Shown: positions 34,766 through 44,897 of the stretch, piece by piece
Layout: each line of letters opens with the position of its first letter
How positions within the stretch are numbered: the stretch's first letter is position 1
Virus record (IMG/VR): IMGVR_UViG_3300035670_000150
Coordinates: 1-64,000 of that record
Length of the DNA stretch: 64,000 nt
Strand: one strand, 5' to 3'
Origin: a virus
The notes under the pieces: model-generated
What the model was told of the DNA's origin: nothing
Seen by the model: the letters and a program-made list of their open reading frames with translations, nothing else
The model's database searches: none
Program-made: the position numbers and the translations under genes

Positions 34766-36922
34766 TTACTTTTTACCTTTAATCGATTTGAGAATAGTCT
34801 CTTCAAGTTCCTTACTACTTAACGGGTCGTCAAGTAATTCGTTAACTTCAATGACTGCCGCCTCTATCTTATCAATGCCAACTTTTTGCTCCGCTAGGAA
34901 AGCTGCATAACGATATAGGGTTTGGTTTCTGTTCCCTTCAGTAGCTGTCCGTACTACCCAACGCTTCATTCCACCTACAGAGACCATCTTACCTTTGGTG
35001 GTTTCCAGCTCTTCAGAACGCTGCGTATTTGGATAATAGGGCATTACCCCTAGGTTGATACCATCCAACTTACTAAACACCTTAGAGCCTGCGTAATAGC
35101 GGTATTTGCGTTCACGCTGAATAGCTGGAATATCCACAGTCACTGGCAACCAATAAGCAATGTTTTTACACAGTGCTCGGTACTGGTCTTCTTCCAATGT
35201 GACTTTATGTGACAATGGCAGAATGAGTCTGTACCGTGGGTCTTGCTCAGTGTGGGACTTAGTGGTGTAAATGATGTGGTTGTACTCACCTAAAATCTTC
35301 GAGAGAAACTCGGGTTTGATTTTGGTTTGGTCAACATCAAATACCACCATATTAGCGCCCGCTATTGTGGTATCCCGTGTACGTCTACCGTTCCCCACCT
35401 CACCATTTTCAAAGTGGTGATTACAGAAGTTACCTGTTTTGGATGCAAAGAATGCGGGTAACTTATGGAATGGGGGGGTATTGTTGGTGTACTTATCCGC
35501 GAACTCAGTTGAGGTCGATAGGATAGCTTTGCTTAGGTCGTTCTCTTCCAGTTTGGTTCCCTTGTAGAACATGACGTTAGCCTCTTTGTAGGCTGTGATA
35601 GCCAAGGCATTCTTATAGCCATAGGACATGGCTAAGTTAATCAAGTCCTTTTTGGATGAAACAGAACCAGAATAAAAAGGTAAATACTCAACCAAATCCG
35701 CTTCCGTTACAGGGGTGCCAAAGTCAGCTAAGAAGTTAGCCAAACGAATGTGCGCCCTTGGTTGGTTTAGGATTTTGTAGAGTGATTCCCCTGAACGTTC
35801 TGCAATAGCAATGGCATTCTGTAAGTGCAGGATAGACACTTCATTTTTGCCATCACAGAATGCATAGGCAGCAGCAAGCTTAAGCGCCTTAACATGCCTA
35901 TGGGTCATTTCAGTACGCTCAATAGGGCGGTATTCTGAAATCATCTCAGCACGGGTTTTGCAGAAGTCTTGATAGTCCATACGGAACTTTTCAGCATCTT
36001 CCCCTACATAGATGGTCTTACCCACAAGGGCAATATCAGCAAGGCGTTTAAAATGCTTTCTGATAGCCATAACTTCGTTCTGAGTGTTCTTGTCCGTTAA
36101 GGTCTTGAATATCTCATCACGGGTCTTTTTATTGACGTTCTTAAGGTTGAGGTCACCATAGGCAAAGAAGCAGCGTCTGCCATAGCCTGTTTTTAACCAG
36201 TTGAGGAATATTTCTTCTACCTTACCGCCATCGAATACGTTGACTGGTGTACCGAAGGCAAACACGTTAGCAGGGGTATAACCTTTAACAGGTCTTGCCC
36301 GCTTGTTTTCCTTGGTGGCCTTAATCAACTTATCCTTGGTGAACCCTACGTCATAGAGTTCAAGGAAGGTAGCAATGATTTCCCCATTGTTGGTTAGGTT
36401 TGAACCTATTTCATCCATCTCAAGACTGGCAGCACCACAGCGAGCCAAGTTAATTGACTTGCATAGTTGCTTCAGTGCAGGTGAAGTACCTTCAGGGAAT
36501 GCATAGAGGAAATGGCCGTTCTGAGTAAAGTCAGTCAGCAATTCCGCTTCCACATCACTTGAGTCTTCCCCTGTCTTAGCTGCAATTTCCATAGCCAAAT
36601 CGGTAATGGATTTCTTAGCACGGTTAGGGTAAGTCGAGTGAACGAACTCTTCCTCGAAGTCACAGAAAATTTCATTTTCCATGATGTTCTGAGAGTAGTT
36701 TTTACCATAGCCTGATTCAGCAAACGCAATAGCAAAAGCATTCACAGGCATTTTATTGTTTGTGATAGTTTGCACAGAGACATGCATATTACTGGCTAAC
36801 TTACACAAGTAGTAAGCAGTCTCTATTCGGAAGAACATCCTGTCTTGGTTCTGTACCTGAGTACATACCAAATCAATAATCTTCTCCGAAAGATGATGAT
36901 ACGGGAATGACGTTACTAGCAT
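34766..36922 (-). CDS. Helicase-primase fusion (N4 gp43-like)
   Basis: 718 residues. The N-terminal half looks like a DUF3987-type P-loop ATPase, with AFAESGYGKN as Walker A (about residues 68-77). The C-terminal half resembles an archaeo-eukaryotic primase: FDVD (Asp531) for the metal site and KSHT (His557), followed by RYRLILPLS. Family knowledge: such fusions unwind DNA and lay primers. N4 gp43 is essential for replication and shares position. It overlaps the nuclease gene by 50 bases. The primase part is judged from these two motifs alone. Confidence 0.75.
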   Translation of the reverse strand: MLVTSFPYHHLSEKIIDLVCTQVQNQDRMFFRIETAYYLCKLASNMHVSVQTITNNKMPVNAFAIAFAESGYGKNYSQNIMENEIFCDFEEEFVHSTYPNRAKKSITDLAMEIAAKTGEDSSDVEAELLTDFTQNGHFLYAFPEGTSPALKQLCKSINLARCGAASLEMDEIGSNLTNNGEIIATFLELYDVGFTKDKLIKATKENKRARPVKGYTPANVFAFGTPVNVFDGGKVEEIFLNWLKTGYGRRCFFAYGDLNLKNVNKKTRDEIFKTLTDKNTQNEVMAIRKHFKRLADIALVGKTIYVGEDAEKFRMDYQDFCKTRAEMISEYRPIERTEMTHRHVKALKLAAAYAFCDGKNEVSILHLQNAIAIAERSGESLYKILNQPRAHIRLANFLADFGTPVTEADLVEYLPFYSGSVSSKKDLINLAMSYGYKNALAITAYKEANVMFYKGTKLEENDLSKAILSTSTEFADKYTNNTPPFHKLPAFFASKTGNFCNHHFENGEVGNGRRTRDTTIAGANMVVFDVDQTKIKPEFLSKILGEYNHIIYTTKSHTEQDPRYRLILPLSHKVTLEEDQYRALCKNIAYWLPVTVDIPAIQRERKYRYYAGSKVFSKLDGINLGVMPYYPNTQRSEELETTKGKMVSVGGMKRWVVRTATEGNRNQTLYRYAAFLAEQKVGIDKIEAAVIEVNELLDDPLSSKELEETILKSIKGKK

Positions 36923-37889
36923 TTTGAATTAATCCTTTGTTAAGCAGGCGTTGATACTGACTACAAATTGGAGAGCCAAAACAATATTCACACGCTTTAG
37001 CAAATTGAGGTTTTTCTTTTACTACCCCACAACCTTTTTCAGCCGCATACGCCAAAGCTTCATTACGGGCATTGTCCGAATCGAAGTTTTTGCTTGCCCG
37101 TGCAGCATCAGGTTTAGAAAAGTACTGATAAACAGGCTTCTCATCCATCCAAAGCTCTTCGCGGGTACACTCAATGGTATCCACATCTTCAATGGTCAAG
37201 TCACGATGTTCCCGAATACGGTCAGCCATCCACTGTTCTAATTGTCGGAAAGACATTAGAGGTACTCGGAATCCCATAATAGGAGCATGGGGATACTTGT
37301 CATCATTGTTGATTTTATCGCGGAAACCCTGCATCCAGTTTTGGTAGATGGAGTAGTAAGTACCGAATGAAATATTTGCAGGCAAGTTGTTTTTAATACG
37401 GAGCCATGCGTAAATACTTAATTGGATAATACGTTCTTTTTCTTTGGTTTTATCGCCAAAGGAAAAGGTATTTTCAGTCTTCCAATCCACCACCTCACCG
37501 TCAATGGTAATGTCATACTTACCCGAAATAGTGTAAGTCACACCGTCAACATCAATAGTGGCAGTCAAACGTTTTTCCACTGACATTTCAGGTACAAACA
37601 TCCCAAGCTGTTTGGCTACCTTAGCAACCTCATTAGCGTCTTGGTTACTTTCTTCAATGGCGGCATGGATATTTTGCCCGCGAATAGCAGCCATACGCTT
37701 AGTAATATCCATTGGGTAATGGATACTTGGTGAGCGAGCCACAGCAGAGGATAACTTCGTTTTCTTGGTAGGCTTAATTAACGATGTGGCCGAGAAGGTT
37801 TTAGGGTCAGGGTTATAGTCGTAATCGTCATTCAAGAGCCACATAGCAAGTGGCAGTGGAATGTTATACTGGTTAGTAAGGGTAATCAT
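36873..37889 (-). CDS. PD-(D/E)XK nuclease, Cas4/RecB-like (N4 gp42-like)
   Basis: 338 residues. The core is GKYDITIDGEVVDWKT, giving Asp126, Asp135 and Lys137 of the nuclease site, followed by Gln155 in IIQLSIYAW. The C-terminus has a cysteine set (KACEYCFGSPIC, with an earlier GCG) as in Cas4 and AddB iron-sulfur nucleases, though the N-terminal partner cysteine is not evident. Probably processes DNA ends in replication or recombination. GAGGTAAGC precedes the ATG. N4 gp42 is equivalent by order. Confidence 0.8.
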   Translation of the reverse strand: MITLTNQYNIPLPLAMWLLNDDYDYNPDPKTFSATSLIKPTKKTKLSSAVARSPSIHYPMDITKRMAAIRGQNIHAAIEESNQDANEVAKVAKQLGMFVPEMSVEKRLTATIDVDGVTYTISGKYDITIDGEVVDWKTENTFSFGDKTKEKERIIQLSIYAWLRIKNNLPANISFGTYYSIYQNWMQGFRDKINNDDKYPHAPIMGFRVPLMSFRQLEQWMADRIREHRDLTIEDVDTIECTREELWMDEKPVYQYFSKPDAARASKNFDSDNARNEALAYAAEKGCGVVKEKPQFAKACEYCFGSPICSQYQRLLNKGLIQNASNVIPVSSSFGEDY

Positions 37890-37891
37890 GC

Positions 37892-38227
37892 TTACCTCAG
37901 AATAAAGTGAGTAGTTTTGGAATCACTTACAGCAGTAAAGATTTCACCCACAATAAGGTAACTTTTATTGCGGGGGTTAAATACTACTGCAAAGTCGAGT
38001 GTAGGGGTATGACTTTGGACAACTTCAGCACTACTTTCGTAAATTTCTTCGAAAGTGGTAGCTGAAGCGGGGGTATGTCCTAAGTCTAACAGCCCTTTAA
38101 AGTACGGTAATACCGTATCCGTAACAAGGTGGGCAGGATATGCAATGGAATAACCTCGATATGGCATAAACAACCACGTTGTATTTTGTAACATCAAATA
38201 AGCGAGCATTTCATCATAGGTCTTCAT
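37892..38227 (-). CDS. Unknown protein between polymerase and nuclease (111 aa)
   Basis: Not recognised. Soluble, mixed alpha-beta, with a strand-rich C-terminus (DFAVVFNPRNKSYLIVGEI). It overlaps the DNA polymerase stop by 4 bases and is followed after 2 bases by the nuclease gene, so it lies inside the replication operon. N4 gp40 or gp41 lies in the matching place. A role as a polymerase accessory factor is possible from context only. Confidence 0.68.
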   Translation of the reverse strand: MKTYDEMLAYLMLQNTTWLFMPYRGYSIAYPAHLVTDTVLPYFKGLLDLGHTPASATTFEEIYESSAEVVQSHTPTLDFAVVFNPRNKSYLIVGEIFTAVSDSKTTHFILR

Positions 38228-40710
38228 ACTTCTGAATTCTCTACTAAAAAGGCAGTAATATCTTCTGCTTTGATATTGTTAGGGAGCTTGATTGGTGTAG
38301 CCCAATTGGGGAGGAAAACTTCAAGCTGTGCAGGAATAGGTATATCTCCAACCAGCTCAGGTACATCAGACAAGTCTGTCATACATTCAATTAGGTTACG
38401 GTTAACCCATTCAGTAATAACAGGGTCATCCCTCCACATGACATAGGCAGCATCATGGATTGTAGCCACAGATTTAACATCGTTTTCCATACCTGCATCA
38501 TAAACTCGTTTTAGGAATTTATAGCCTGCATCTACGGTAATCTGACCATAAGATTGCCCACCAATAGCATTACCAAGAGTACGAATATATTCCTGTACTG
38601 CCCTTGGTGTTCTTGGACTATCCAATAGCACTTGAGTAATACCATAACAGTATATCCGTAAACCAAAGGCCAATTCAGCATAGCCTTTTTCCACTACCTT
38701 TTTAATTTCTGCATCAAGCCACTCAGCAGAAACTCGATAGAGAGAGTAGTAGTTAGCCACTAATTTATCTGCCTCCTCTTGAGTGAAACCACATTGACGA
38801 ACTAAACCATAAGCAGTACCCAAGTACTGAAGTAAGAACGTAGGCGGCTTACCTTTGCTTCTTACTTTTTTATAACGAGTCTCAATAGAGTTAATGATTG
38901 CTACTCGTTCTTCCTTGGTTTTGGCTAGCTTAACTTCGTTAACAATTTCCTGAAGTTCTTCAGGGAAATAGTTGAATGCACGGAAACTGTGCCCGTCATA
39001 GCCATCCAAATACACTGCCCGTTTATTGGGGTCTTTAGTAAGAATGGTGTTTACCCGTTCTTCTAATGACGAATAGTCTGCACCTCCCCAAAGCCAACCA
39101 TCAGGAGGGGAGAAAATACCTTTGAACACTTTGCTTAGCTCAGTGCCTGAAGGCATGTTCTGAAGGTTAGGATTACTACTGCTTAAACGTCCGCTCACTA
39201 CTTTGGCTAAGTTATAATTACCAAATAGGTAATGATGCCCATTGATTTCCTGAGAGTTGTTTTTCAACGCTTCAATGAAGGTTCCTTGCATCTTGCTGGC
39301 CTTGGCTATGTCATGCAGACTGTCAAAGATTTCATGAGTACTTTCAGGTGCTCGGGCTTTCAATGCTTTCAGGTCATCCCCTGAAGTACTGGGTTTGCCT
39401 GTAGCAGTTTTACTCAGTGGGGTGAGCTTAAGCACATCAAACATCAGGATAGCTAATTGGTCATTAGAGTTAGGATTGAATTCCAATGGGTATTCCCATT
39501 CCTCCTTCTTCGATACCCGCTTAGCATTGATTTTGGCTACCTTGTCAGCCCTGATTAATTGCATTGCCTGTTCTACTTCTGGCCTTGCCATAAGTATTTG
39601 GGTAGCTTCATCAATCATTTTGGTTAGCTTCTGGTCAGCTAGTTGCATAGCCTTATCAGAGAAAGGCATACCTGCTAATTCAGTCTGAGTTAGATACCAT
39701 TGCCAATTTTTAAAGCGGGTATAGAGTTCTTCCGAATGAATCCTATGACGGTAAGTCTGATATAGCCAATACGTAGCTCTAGAATCATCTAGGTTGTATT
39801 CACACACCTTCTGAATAGGTACATTCATCATATCGGTGATTTCAGCATTGGTTAGCTTGTATTCGCCACAGAGGTCTAATGCAAGCGTACCTAAATCCCT
39901 TGGGAACCGTTCAGGTGAATTCGTACAGAGGTAATGTAAAATGAGGGTATCCTCATAAGTGCGGTACAACTCACGGCTATCTGAATTGAAATACTTGTAA
40001 GCAAGCATCTTCAAGTCATAAGAACCCCCATGCCAAGCTATCCTTCCTTGATATTTTTTCAAAAACATAACCATGTAAGGGGTGAAATCGAAGTTCTTCA
40101 CATGAAAGGTGTAACCACATTGCTCATTGATAGCAAAGGAAATGGAAACTAGCTCGGCCTTGTAGAATTTCAGCGAAGTTGCTTCAATGTCTGCACCCAA
40201 TACAGGTTTAGTCAGCAGGTACTTGAAAGCCTTAATCACTTCTTCTTTGGTTGAGGGAGCAATAAGCTTTCTGGGTATCTCTGTACACAGAGGTTTACCT
40301 TTGCTTAGGTAGTGATGAATGTGGCCTAGGCAAGTTAAGTTAACTTTGAGATTGGCATAGTTATACAGGGCACGGGAACTAAAATCGAAATACTGTATAA
40401 ACTTGCCAGTGTTCTCAATAGGCATCAGTTTACCCATGGTTTTGGGGACTGATTTACTGCCACTTAGGAGCTTGTAAGCTTCTTTGCTATAAGTGGTTAT
40501 TACTTTTACATTTTTGAGCTTTTGGCATGACTCCACTACTTCAAGTATGTTGCCATTGTCAGGGGCTAATACTAAGGCTTTGTCATGGTATAGAGGGTCT
40601 AGCTGAGATAATAGATTAGCCCTTATATGCTTATCCGAACATTCGTTCGGATGCACAATAAAGACTAACTGGATATTGTTAGGATTATTTGAATAATTCA
40701 AGTATTTCAT
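38224..40710 (-). CDS. DNA polymerase, family A with 3'-5' exonuclease (N4 gp39-like)
   Basis: 828 residues; replicates the phage genome. Exonuclease: GADIEATS (Asp173, Glu175) and CEYNLDDSRATYWLY. Polymerase: LSSSNPNLQNMPSG, motif A ADYSSLEER (Asp545), motif B ending LQYLGTAYG (about 613-633) and motif C TIHDAAY (Asp753). All catalytic acids are present. AGGGTAACTAA precedes the ATG, 4 bases after the helicase stop. Order helicase, polymerase, nuclease, helicase-primase, ATPase, SSB is that of N4 gp37 to gp45. Confidence 0.94.
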   Translation of the reverse strand: MKYLNYSNNPNNIQLVFIVHPNECSDKHIRANLLSQLDPLYHDKALVLAPDNGNILEVVESCQKLKNVKVITTYSKEAYKLLSGSKSVPKTMGKLMPIENTGKFIQYFDFSSRALYNYANLKVNLTCLGHIHHYLSKGKPLCTEIPRKLIAPSTKEEVIKAFKYLLTKPVLGADIEATSLKFYKAELVSISFAINEQCGYTFHVKNFDFTPYMVMFLKKYQGRIAWHGGSYDLKMLAYKYFNSDSRELYRTYEDTLILHYLCTNSPERFPRDLGTLALDLCGEYKLTNAEITDMMNVPIQKVCEYNLDDSRATYWLYQTYRHRIHSEELYTRFKNWQWYLTQTELAGMPFSDKAMQLADQKLTKMIDEATQILMARPEVEQAMQLIRADKVAKINAKRVSKKEEWEYPLEFNPNSNDQLAILMFDVLKLTPLSKTATGKPSTSGDDLKALKARAPESTHEIFDSLHDIAKASKMQGTFIEALKNNSQEINGHHYLFGNYNLAKVVSGRLSSSNPNLQNMPSGTELSKVFKGIFSPPDGWLWGGADYSSLEERVNTILTKDPNKRAVYLDGYDGHSFRAFNYFPEELQEIVNEVKLAKTKEERVAIINSIETRYKKVRSKGKPPTFLLQYLGTAYGLVRQCGFTQEEADKLVANYYSLYRVSAEWLDAEIKKVVEKGYAELAFGLRIYCYGITQVLLDSPRTPRAVQEYIRTLGNAIGGQSYGQITVDAGYKFLKRVYDAGMENDVKSVATIHDAAYVMWRDDPVITEWVNRNLIECMTDLSDVPELVGDIPIPAQLEVFLPNWATPIKLPNNIKAEDITAFLVENSEV

Positions 40711-40714
40711 TTAG

Positions 40715-42130
40715 TTACCCTACAAGAAACAGTTTGTCCGAACATCGAGAAATGCTAGTGTATAGTAACCGCCTAACCATGTCCTTATCCCCTTTCCAAT
40801 CGAAGATGCTCTTCATGTCCACCCATACTTCCTTTGCAGTAATGCCTTGGGCAGCATGGATAGTCTTGATGAATGCGGGGCGTATAAAGATGATGAACAC
40901 TCCTAATCCGCCTGCCATTGCCCAAAGGGTACGCATTACATCAGAAGGGAGTTTTACTTCTTGGATATTGGAGATGAGTACGTGGATTTGGCGTCTATCT
41001 CTACTGATATGAAAGATAACCCCAAGAGAATTGAGCTTATCAATAAATTGGGGATTCTTTGTATCAAAGGCTTTTCTGCATTCTGCCAAAACCAGTGCAT
41101 TATTTCGTAAATTTATCGTTACACCCTTAGGGATGTAATAAGCTGTTTTGCCGTTACTGTACTCGTAAGGTACATTATGCCCAAAAGTGTAGGCTACTTC
41201 ACACTTTTCAAGTGGATGGATGATACTAGGCTCATTATTGGCTCTGGCTCTCAATGTAATGACAGCGTGCATAAAGAAAGCAGCACGGTTACGAGAAGCA
41301 CTCAAAATGCACAACTCACTTAAAGGCGGAGGAGTATCTAGTTTTGCATACTCTTCTACTTTTCTGTGCAACGCTTGCACTTTGACTACAGAGATACCCT
41401 CTACGCTTTCTGTTGGCAGCAAGTCTATAAAAGACTCCTCCTTGTATTGCACTGCTAATCGAAGCAAATTAACCAAGGGCTTTAGATGAAGATTTTTAGT
41501 GTTCATCGTAAAGCGGGGGGAACTATGCAGAGTAGTGATTACTGCATTGTTTTCTGTGTAGTCTTCGATAGGAGAACGAGATAGCCCTATAGGGGGTGTT
41601 TGATATGGATCACCGATGAATACTTTCAAATCATCGGGGCGTAGATAATTTAATATTTTTACTAACCAGTCATCCATTCTGAATGCTTCATCTACAATAA
41701 TGACACGTATTTTTCCATAGGTTTGGGGCAATACGGGGTAAATCATTAAATAGGGGCAATGTTTGAACCCATCAGGGTTTGAGGGTTTTAAACCATCTTT
41801 TGGTATTAAGCCTAAGTACTTATGAATAGTATATAAAGCTGCGACTTTGGTGTTTTCACTATCTTGAGCCATGGCTTCCAATGAATCACATGCTTGATTA
41901 GTGGTGGTAGTTAACGCATAGGCTATTTGAGGGAATGTTTTAAGGTAGGGGAGCAGCAAATTAGCTGTTACCCAACTCTTACCATTGCCTGCCCCTGCTT
42001 TTAATATAAAAGGCTTGGACGGGTCTAAAGTAAGTAGCTGGTCTTCTATCCATGATTTGAATAAATTCAAAGCTTCTAATTGGTCTTTAGTTGCCCCTAC
42101 ATGGGAAGCTAAATTTGCTGCTCTATTCAT
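40715..42130 (-). CDS. SF1 DNA helicase, Dda/RecD2-like (N4 gp37-like)
   Basis: 471 residues. Motif I KAGAGNGKSW (about 44-53), II VDEAFRMDD, III GDPYQTPPI, V TIHAAQGITAKEVWVD and VI YTSISRCSDKL are in order, as in Dda and RecD2 5'-3' helicases. DEAF replaces the more common DEAS or DEAQ. It unwinds DNA ahead of the polymerase encoded 4 bases downstream. AAGAAGATATAGC precedes the ATG, just 1 base after the VWA gene's stop. Confidence 0.88.
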   Translation of the reverse strand: MNRAANLASHVGATKDQLEALNLFKSWIEDQLLTLDPSKPFILKAGAGNGKSWVTANLLLPYLKTFPQIAYALTTTTNQACDSLEAMAQDSENTKVAALYTIHKYLGLIPKDGLKPSNPDGFKHCPYLMIYPVLPQTYGKIRVIIVDEAFRMDDWLVKILNYLRPDDLKVFIGDPYQTPPIGLSRSPIEDYTENNAVITTLHSSPRFTMNTKNLHLKPLVNLLRLAVQYKEESFIDLLPTESVEGISVVKVQALHRKVEEYAKLDTPPPLSELCILSASRNRAAFFMHAVITLRARANNEPSIIHPLEKCEVAYTFGHNVPYEYSNGKTAYYIPKGVTINLRNNALVLAECRKAFDTKNPQFIDKLNSLGVIFHISRDRRQIHVLISNIQEVKLPSDVMRTLWAMAGGLGVFIIFIRPAFIKTIHAAQGITAKEVWVDMKSIFDWKGDKDMVRRLLYTSISRCSDKLFLVG

Positions 42131-42131
42131 G

Positions 42132-43436
42132 CTATATCTTCTTAATGATGTCGTTAATGCATATCTGCTTACCTACGAATTCAGGGAAGTTGGTAGAGCT
42201 ATTCTGATGAATCAGCCAGACCAATTCCCCTTTGTGTTTCCACTGTTTGACTGGTGCGTCTTCCATATCGGTAAGCACAAATACAAGTTTGTTTGTGGGA
42301 GGTTTCTCGCGGAATGCTTGAGCAATATCAGTGCCACCACCTGTACGAATATTCAGAGATTTCACATCACTGTTAGAATTAATAACAAATGTCTGCTGTA
42401 CCCGTGAATTGTAGGTATGGACTGTGATAGGGCTAACCCCATACTGAGAGGCAAGTTCGAGAATAAACTCGAAACTTTTAGTGACAGCAGAAGCGGGCAT
42501 TGAGCCTGATACGTCTGCATAAATCACTACGTCATTATGCCATTTGGTTACATGTCCTTCTTTCTCAGAGTCGAGTCTTTGATGCCTTCCCATTAGGGCT
42601 TCATCATTGAACTCTCTTCTAAGTAAGTGACGTTGGTTAAAGGTGCTATCGTCCTTAGCATCCCCTCTGCCATAGGTGTTTTTAAACAGCGCCTCAATAG
42701 CAGCAAACGAGTTGAGCTTAGGGCGTTTAATACCTAGCAGCTTCAGGGTGCCATCAGAAACCGAACTGGTTCCTTTGGCAGTGCCTTTGCTTTGCTCGCC
42801 TGTAGGGTCATTGAGGGTATTCTTACCCGCCTCCTGCATAGCACTGTCATTGATAGCATCAACCGCTTCTTTGGCCGCTTTTTGTGTAGCAGCATGGATA
42901 CGCTGTTTGCCTAAATCGCTCAACTGGGGAAGCACAGAGGTAGGGTTTTGTGGGGGTTTAGCCTGTTGCCCATCCCCTGCATACAAGGACTTGTAAATAG
43001 CTTCAGTACCGTTACCCCAATCTTCCCTAGCTACATGATTTTTTAAGCAATCATGGTGCTTTTTGTCTTCAGGTAGGTAAGGAAAGTCCTTATCAATAAT
43101 GTTTTCGATTTCACAATCGGCTGCAATATTGAAGTACTGGTGAGCTTCGTTAGATTCCACTTTGGCGTATTCAGCACGGGCAAAGTGCTCTAAGGCCACA
43201 TGCATACCCTCATGTAGCATAGAGCGTAATACGGCTATCTTGTTCCTTTGCACTATGTCTTCATGAGCAGGGTTGTAAAGGAATTCCCCTTCTCGACTGA
43301 TAGCAAAGGAGTCAATATTAGCGTAAGGAAGCATCGGTAGATGACTAAGGATGCGTCCATAATACGTTGAATCTAAGTTACCAATTAAGGAATCAAGGCA
43401 TGACCGCAAAAAATTATCTGTTTTTTGTTGGTTCAT
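42132..43436 (-). CDS. VWA-domain protein with HExxH N-terminal part (N4 gp25-like)
   Basis: 434 residues from the ATG at 43436; the longer frame begins with GTG, and AGGAG is 9 bases before this ATG. N-terminal LHEGMHVALEH (His75, Glu76, His79) fits the putative metallopeptidase part of DUF2201 proteins. A Ser/Thr/Ala linker follows, then a C-terminal VWA domain with MIDAS site ADVSGSM near residue 308 and the later LTDMEDAP. Partner of the MoxR-type ATPase encoded 18 bases upstream, like RavA-ViaA pairs that remodel protein complexes. Target unknown. Confidence 0.83.
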   Translation of the reverse strand: MNQQKTDNFLRSCLDSLIGNLDSTYYGRILSHLPMLPYANIDSFAISREGEFLYNPAHEDIVQRNKIAVLRSMLHEGMHVALEHFARAEYAKVESNEAHQYFNIAADCEIENIIDKDFPYLPEDKKHHDCLKNHVAREDWGNGTEAIYKSLYAGDGQQAKPPQNPTSVLPQLSDLGKQRIHAATQKAAKEAVDAINDSAMQEAGKNTLNDPTGEQSKGTAKGTSSVSDGTLKLLGIKRPKLNSFAAIEALFKNTYGRGDAKDDSTFNQRHLLRREFNDEALMGRHQRLDSEKEGHVTKWHNDVVIYADVSGSMPASAVTKSFEFILELASQYGVSPITVHTYNSRVQQTFVINSNSDVKSLNIRTGGGTDIAQAFREKPPTNKLVFVLTDMEDAPVKQWKHKGELVWLIHQNSSTNFPEFVGKQICINDIIKKI

Positions 43437-43453
43437 TTGCACTATCTCCTAGG

Positions 43454-44539
43454 TTAATTAGAAGGGAAAGTTAGAAGGTCTTCTATCTTGGTTCCCTTGA
43501 ATAGGTTAGGTGAAGCCACCACTAGCTTGTTAGCAATAGACATACGCAATGCAGGGTCTAAACGCATTAGATAAATCAAGGTTGCATCAATATCCGCAGA
43601 GGTTGATACATTGCCTACTAGGAAGCTGACAATACGCAGAGTATCCGCAGTAGTAGTAGCTATCTGGGCACTGGTTGGGGAGCTTAGGATTTCATCCAAG
43701 CCTACTGAAGGCACTAGCACAGAGTTAAAGAAGTCTGCACCTGCATCATAACCAACGATGGATTGCATCACTTGCAGTTTGTTACGCAGGATAGTGACTA
43801 ATGGCACATTACGCTTATCCGCTGATTCCTGCATTTTGTGCATGATGTTAGATAAGGCTTCAATACCACGGTTTGTAATGAAGGGTGATGCACCATCATT
43901 AATCAAGTCAGGGTGTTCTACTATAACCCAATCATAGTTGCCTTCAATCCAACGAATAACTGAAGGATGGAAGTTGTGAGTTTTCATGTAATCAACAAAT
44001 TCCATAGCTGACTCAGTACTTTTAGTATTGAGTTCGGCAATACCGCAACGAGTACGGATAGCGGCTGAAATAGGCAGAGCATTAGCACCAGAATCGACTT
44101 TGTTACCTAATAGGATAATGCTGGTCTTTTCGTGCAATTTGTGAGAACCCACTGACTTTTCCAGAATTACCCGTTGTGCTGCTACCTGCATCGACTTTGG
44201 ACAGTTACCAAATTCTTCAAACAGGATACAGTGACCTTTATAAGGCTTGCTGGTTTTGGGGTTAATAGGCAGTGGTTCACCTTCCAATGGGAATAAACCA
44301 CAAGGCAGGTATTCAAATTTACCTGTTTCTTTGTTGGGCGAAGCATAGCCAATGATGTCCATTTCATACATGGAATCAAGGTAAATGGTATGCAGAAGTA
44401 ATTCACGGTCTTCGGCATATTGGTGAGCTAAGTGGCTTTTGCCCTTACCTACACCGCCTAATAACATAGGGCTTAGACCTGAAGATAAAACTGCTGAGAA
44501 CCAGCTCGGAACGTCTTTGTGTGAAATTAACGGAATCAT
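43454..44539 (-). CDS. MoxR-type AAA+ ATPase (N4 gp24-like)
   Basis: 361 residues. Walker A LLGGVGKGKS (about 26-35), Walker B ILFEEFGN (Glu-Glu in place of Asp-Glu), sensor ILLGNKVDSGANALPIS and arginine-finger region AAIRTRCG are present, as in MoxR ATPases. Together with the VWA protein it probably forms a chaperone-like remodelling machine. N4 gp24/gp25 have the same order. AGAGGCTATA precedes the ATG. Confidence 0.85.
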   Translation of the reverse strand: MIPLISHKDVPSWFSAVLSSGLSPMLLGGVGKGKSHLAHQYAEDRELLLHTIYLDSMYEMDIIGYASPNKETGKFEYLPCGLFPLEGEPLPINPKTSKPYKGHCILFEEFGNCPKSMQVAAQRVILEKSVGSHKLHEKTSIILLGNKVDSGANALPISAAIRTRCGIAELNTKSTESAMEFVDYMKTHNFHPSVIRWIEGNYDWVIVEHPDLINDGASPFITNRGIEALSNIMHKMQESADKRNVPLVTILRNKLQVMQSIVGYDAGADFFNSVLVPSVGLDEILSSPTSAQIATTTADTLRIVSFLVGNVSTSADIDATLIYLMRLDPALRMSIANKLVVASPNLFKGTKIEDLLTFPSN

Positions 44540-44579
44540 TATAGCCTCTCTGGGGGGGTAACTAATATGCGATTAGGGG

Positions 44580-44894
44580 TTAGTTGAAACAGTCATCGTT
44601 AGCATCTTGCAATGCTTTACGTGCAGCGGTAATTTGCTGAAGTAATTGAGTATCCAATGCTTCAGCAGCTTGATTTAATTTGGCTACTTGGCTATATAAA
44701 TCACGCTGTTGTTTTTCAACAGTAGATTTAAGATTGCCTATGGCCTCATTAATATCGTCAGTCCAGTAGTAACGGTCTGTTACCCTGTCTCTGCGTTTCC
44801 CTTGAATGAAAACGCTGTGTTTCTGTAATTGAGCAGTGGGGTCATTTGTGTGTTCAATGACTAGCTCTTTATGGTCAATACGGAATAGCAGCAT
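44580..44894 (-). CDS. Unknown coiled-coil protein between two AAA+ genes (104 aa)
   Basis: N-terminal strand region (LLFRIDHKELVIEH, VFIQGKRRDRVTDRYYW) then a helical Gln/Ala-rich coiled coil (about 50-98). The ribosome site GGAGAATAAGCC contains the stop codon of the ClpX-like gene, so it is translated in step with that gene. An adaptor for one of the flanking ATPases is plausible by context, without sequence proof. Confidence 0.68.
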   Translation of the reverse strand: MLLFRIDHKELVIEHTNDPTAQLQKHSVFIQGKRRDRVTDRYYWTDDINEAIGNLKSTVEKQQRDLYSQVAKLNQAAEALDTQLLQQITAARKALQDANDDCFN

Positions 44895-44897
44895 GGC

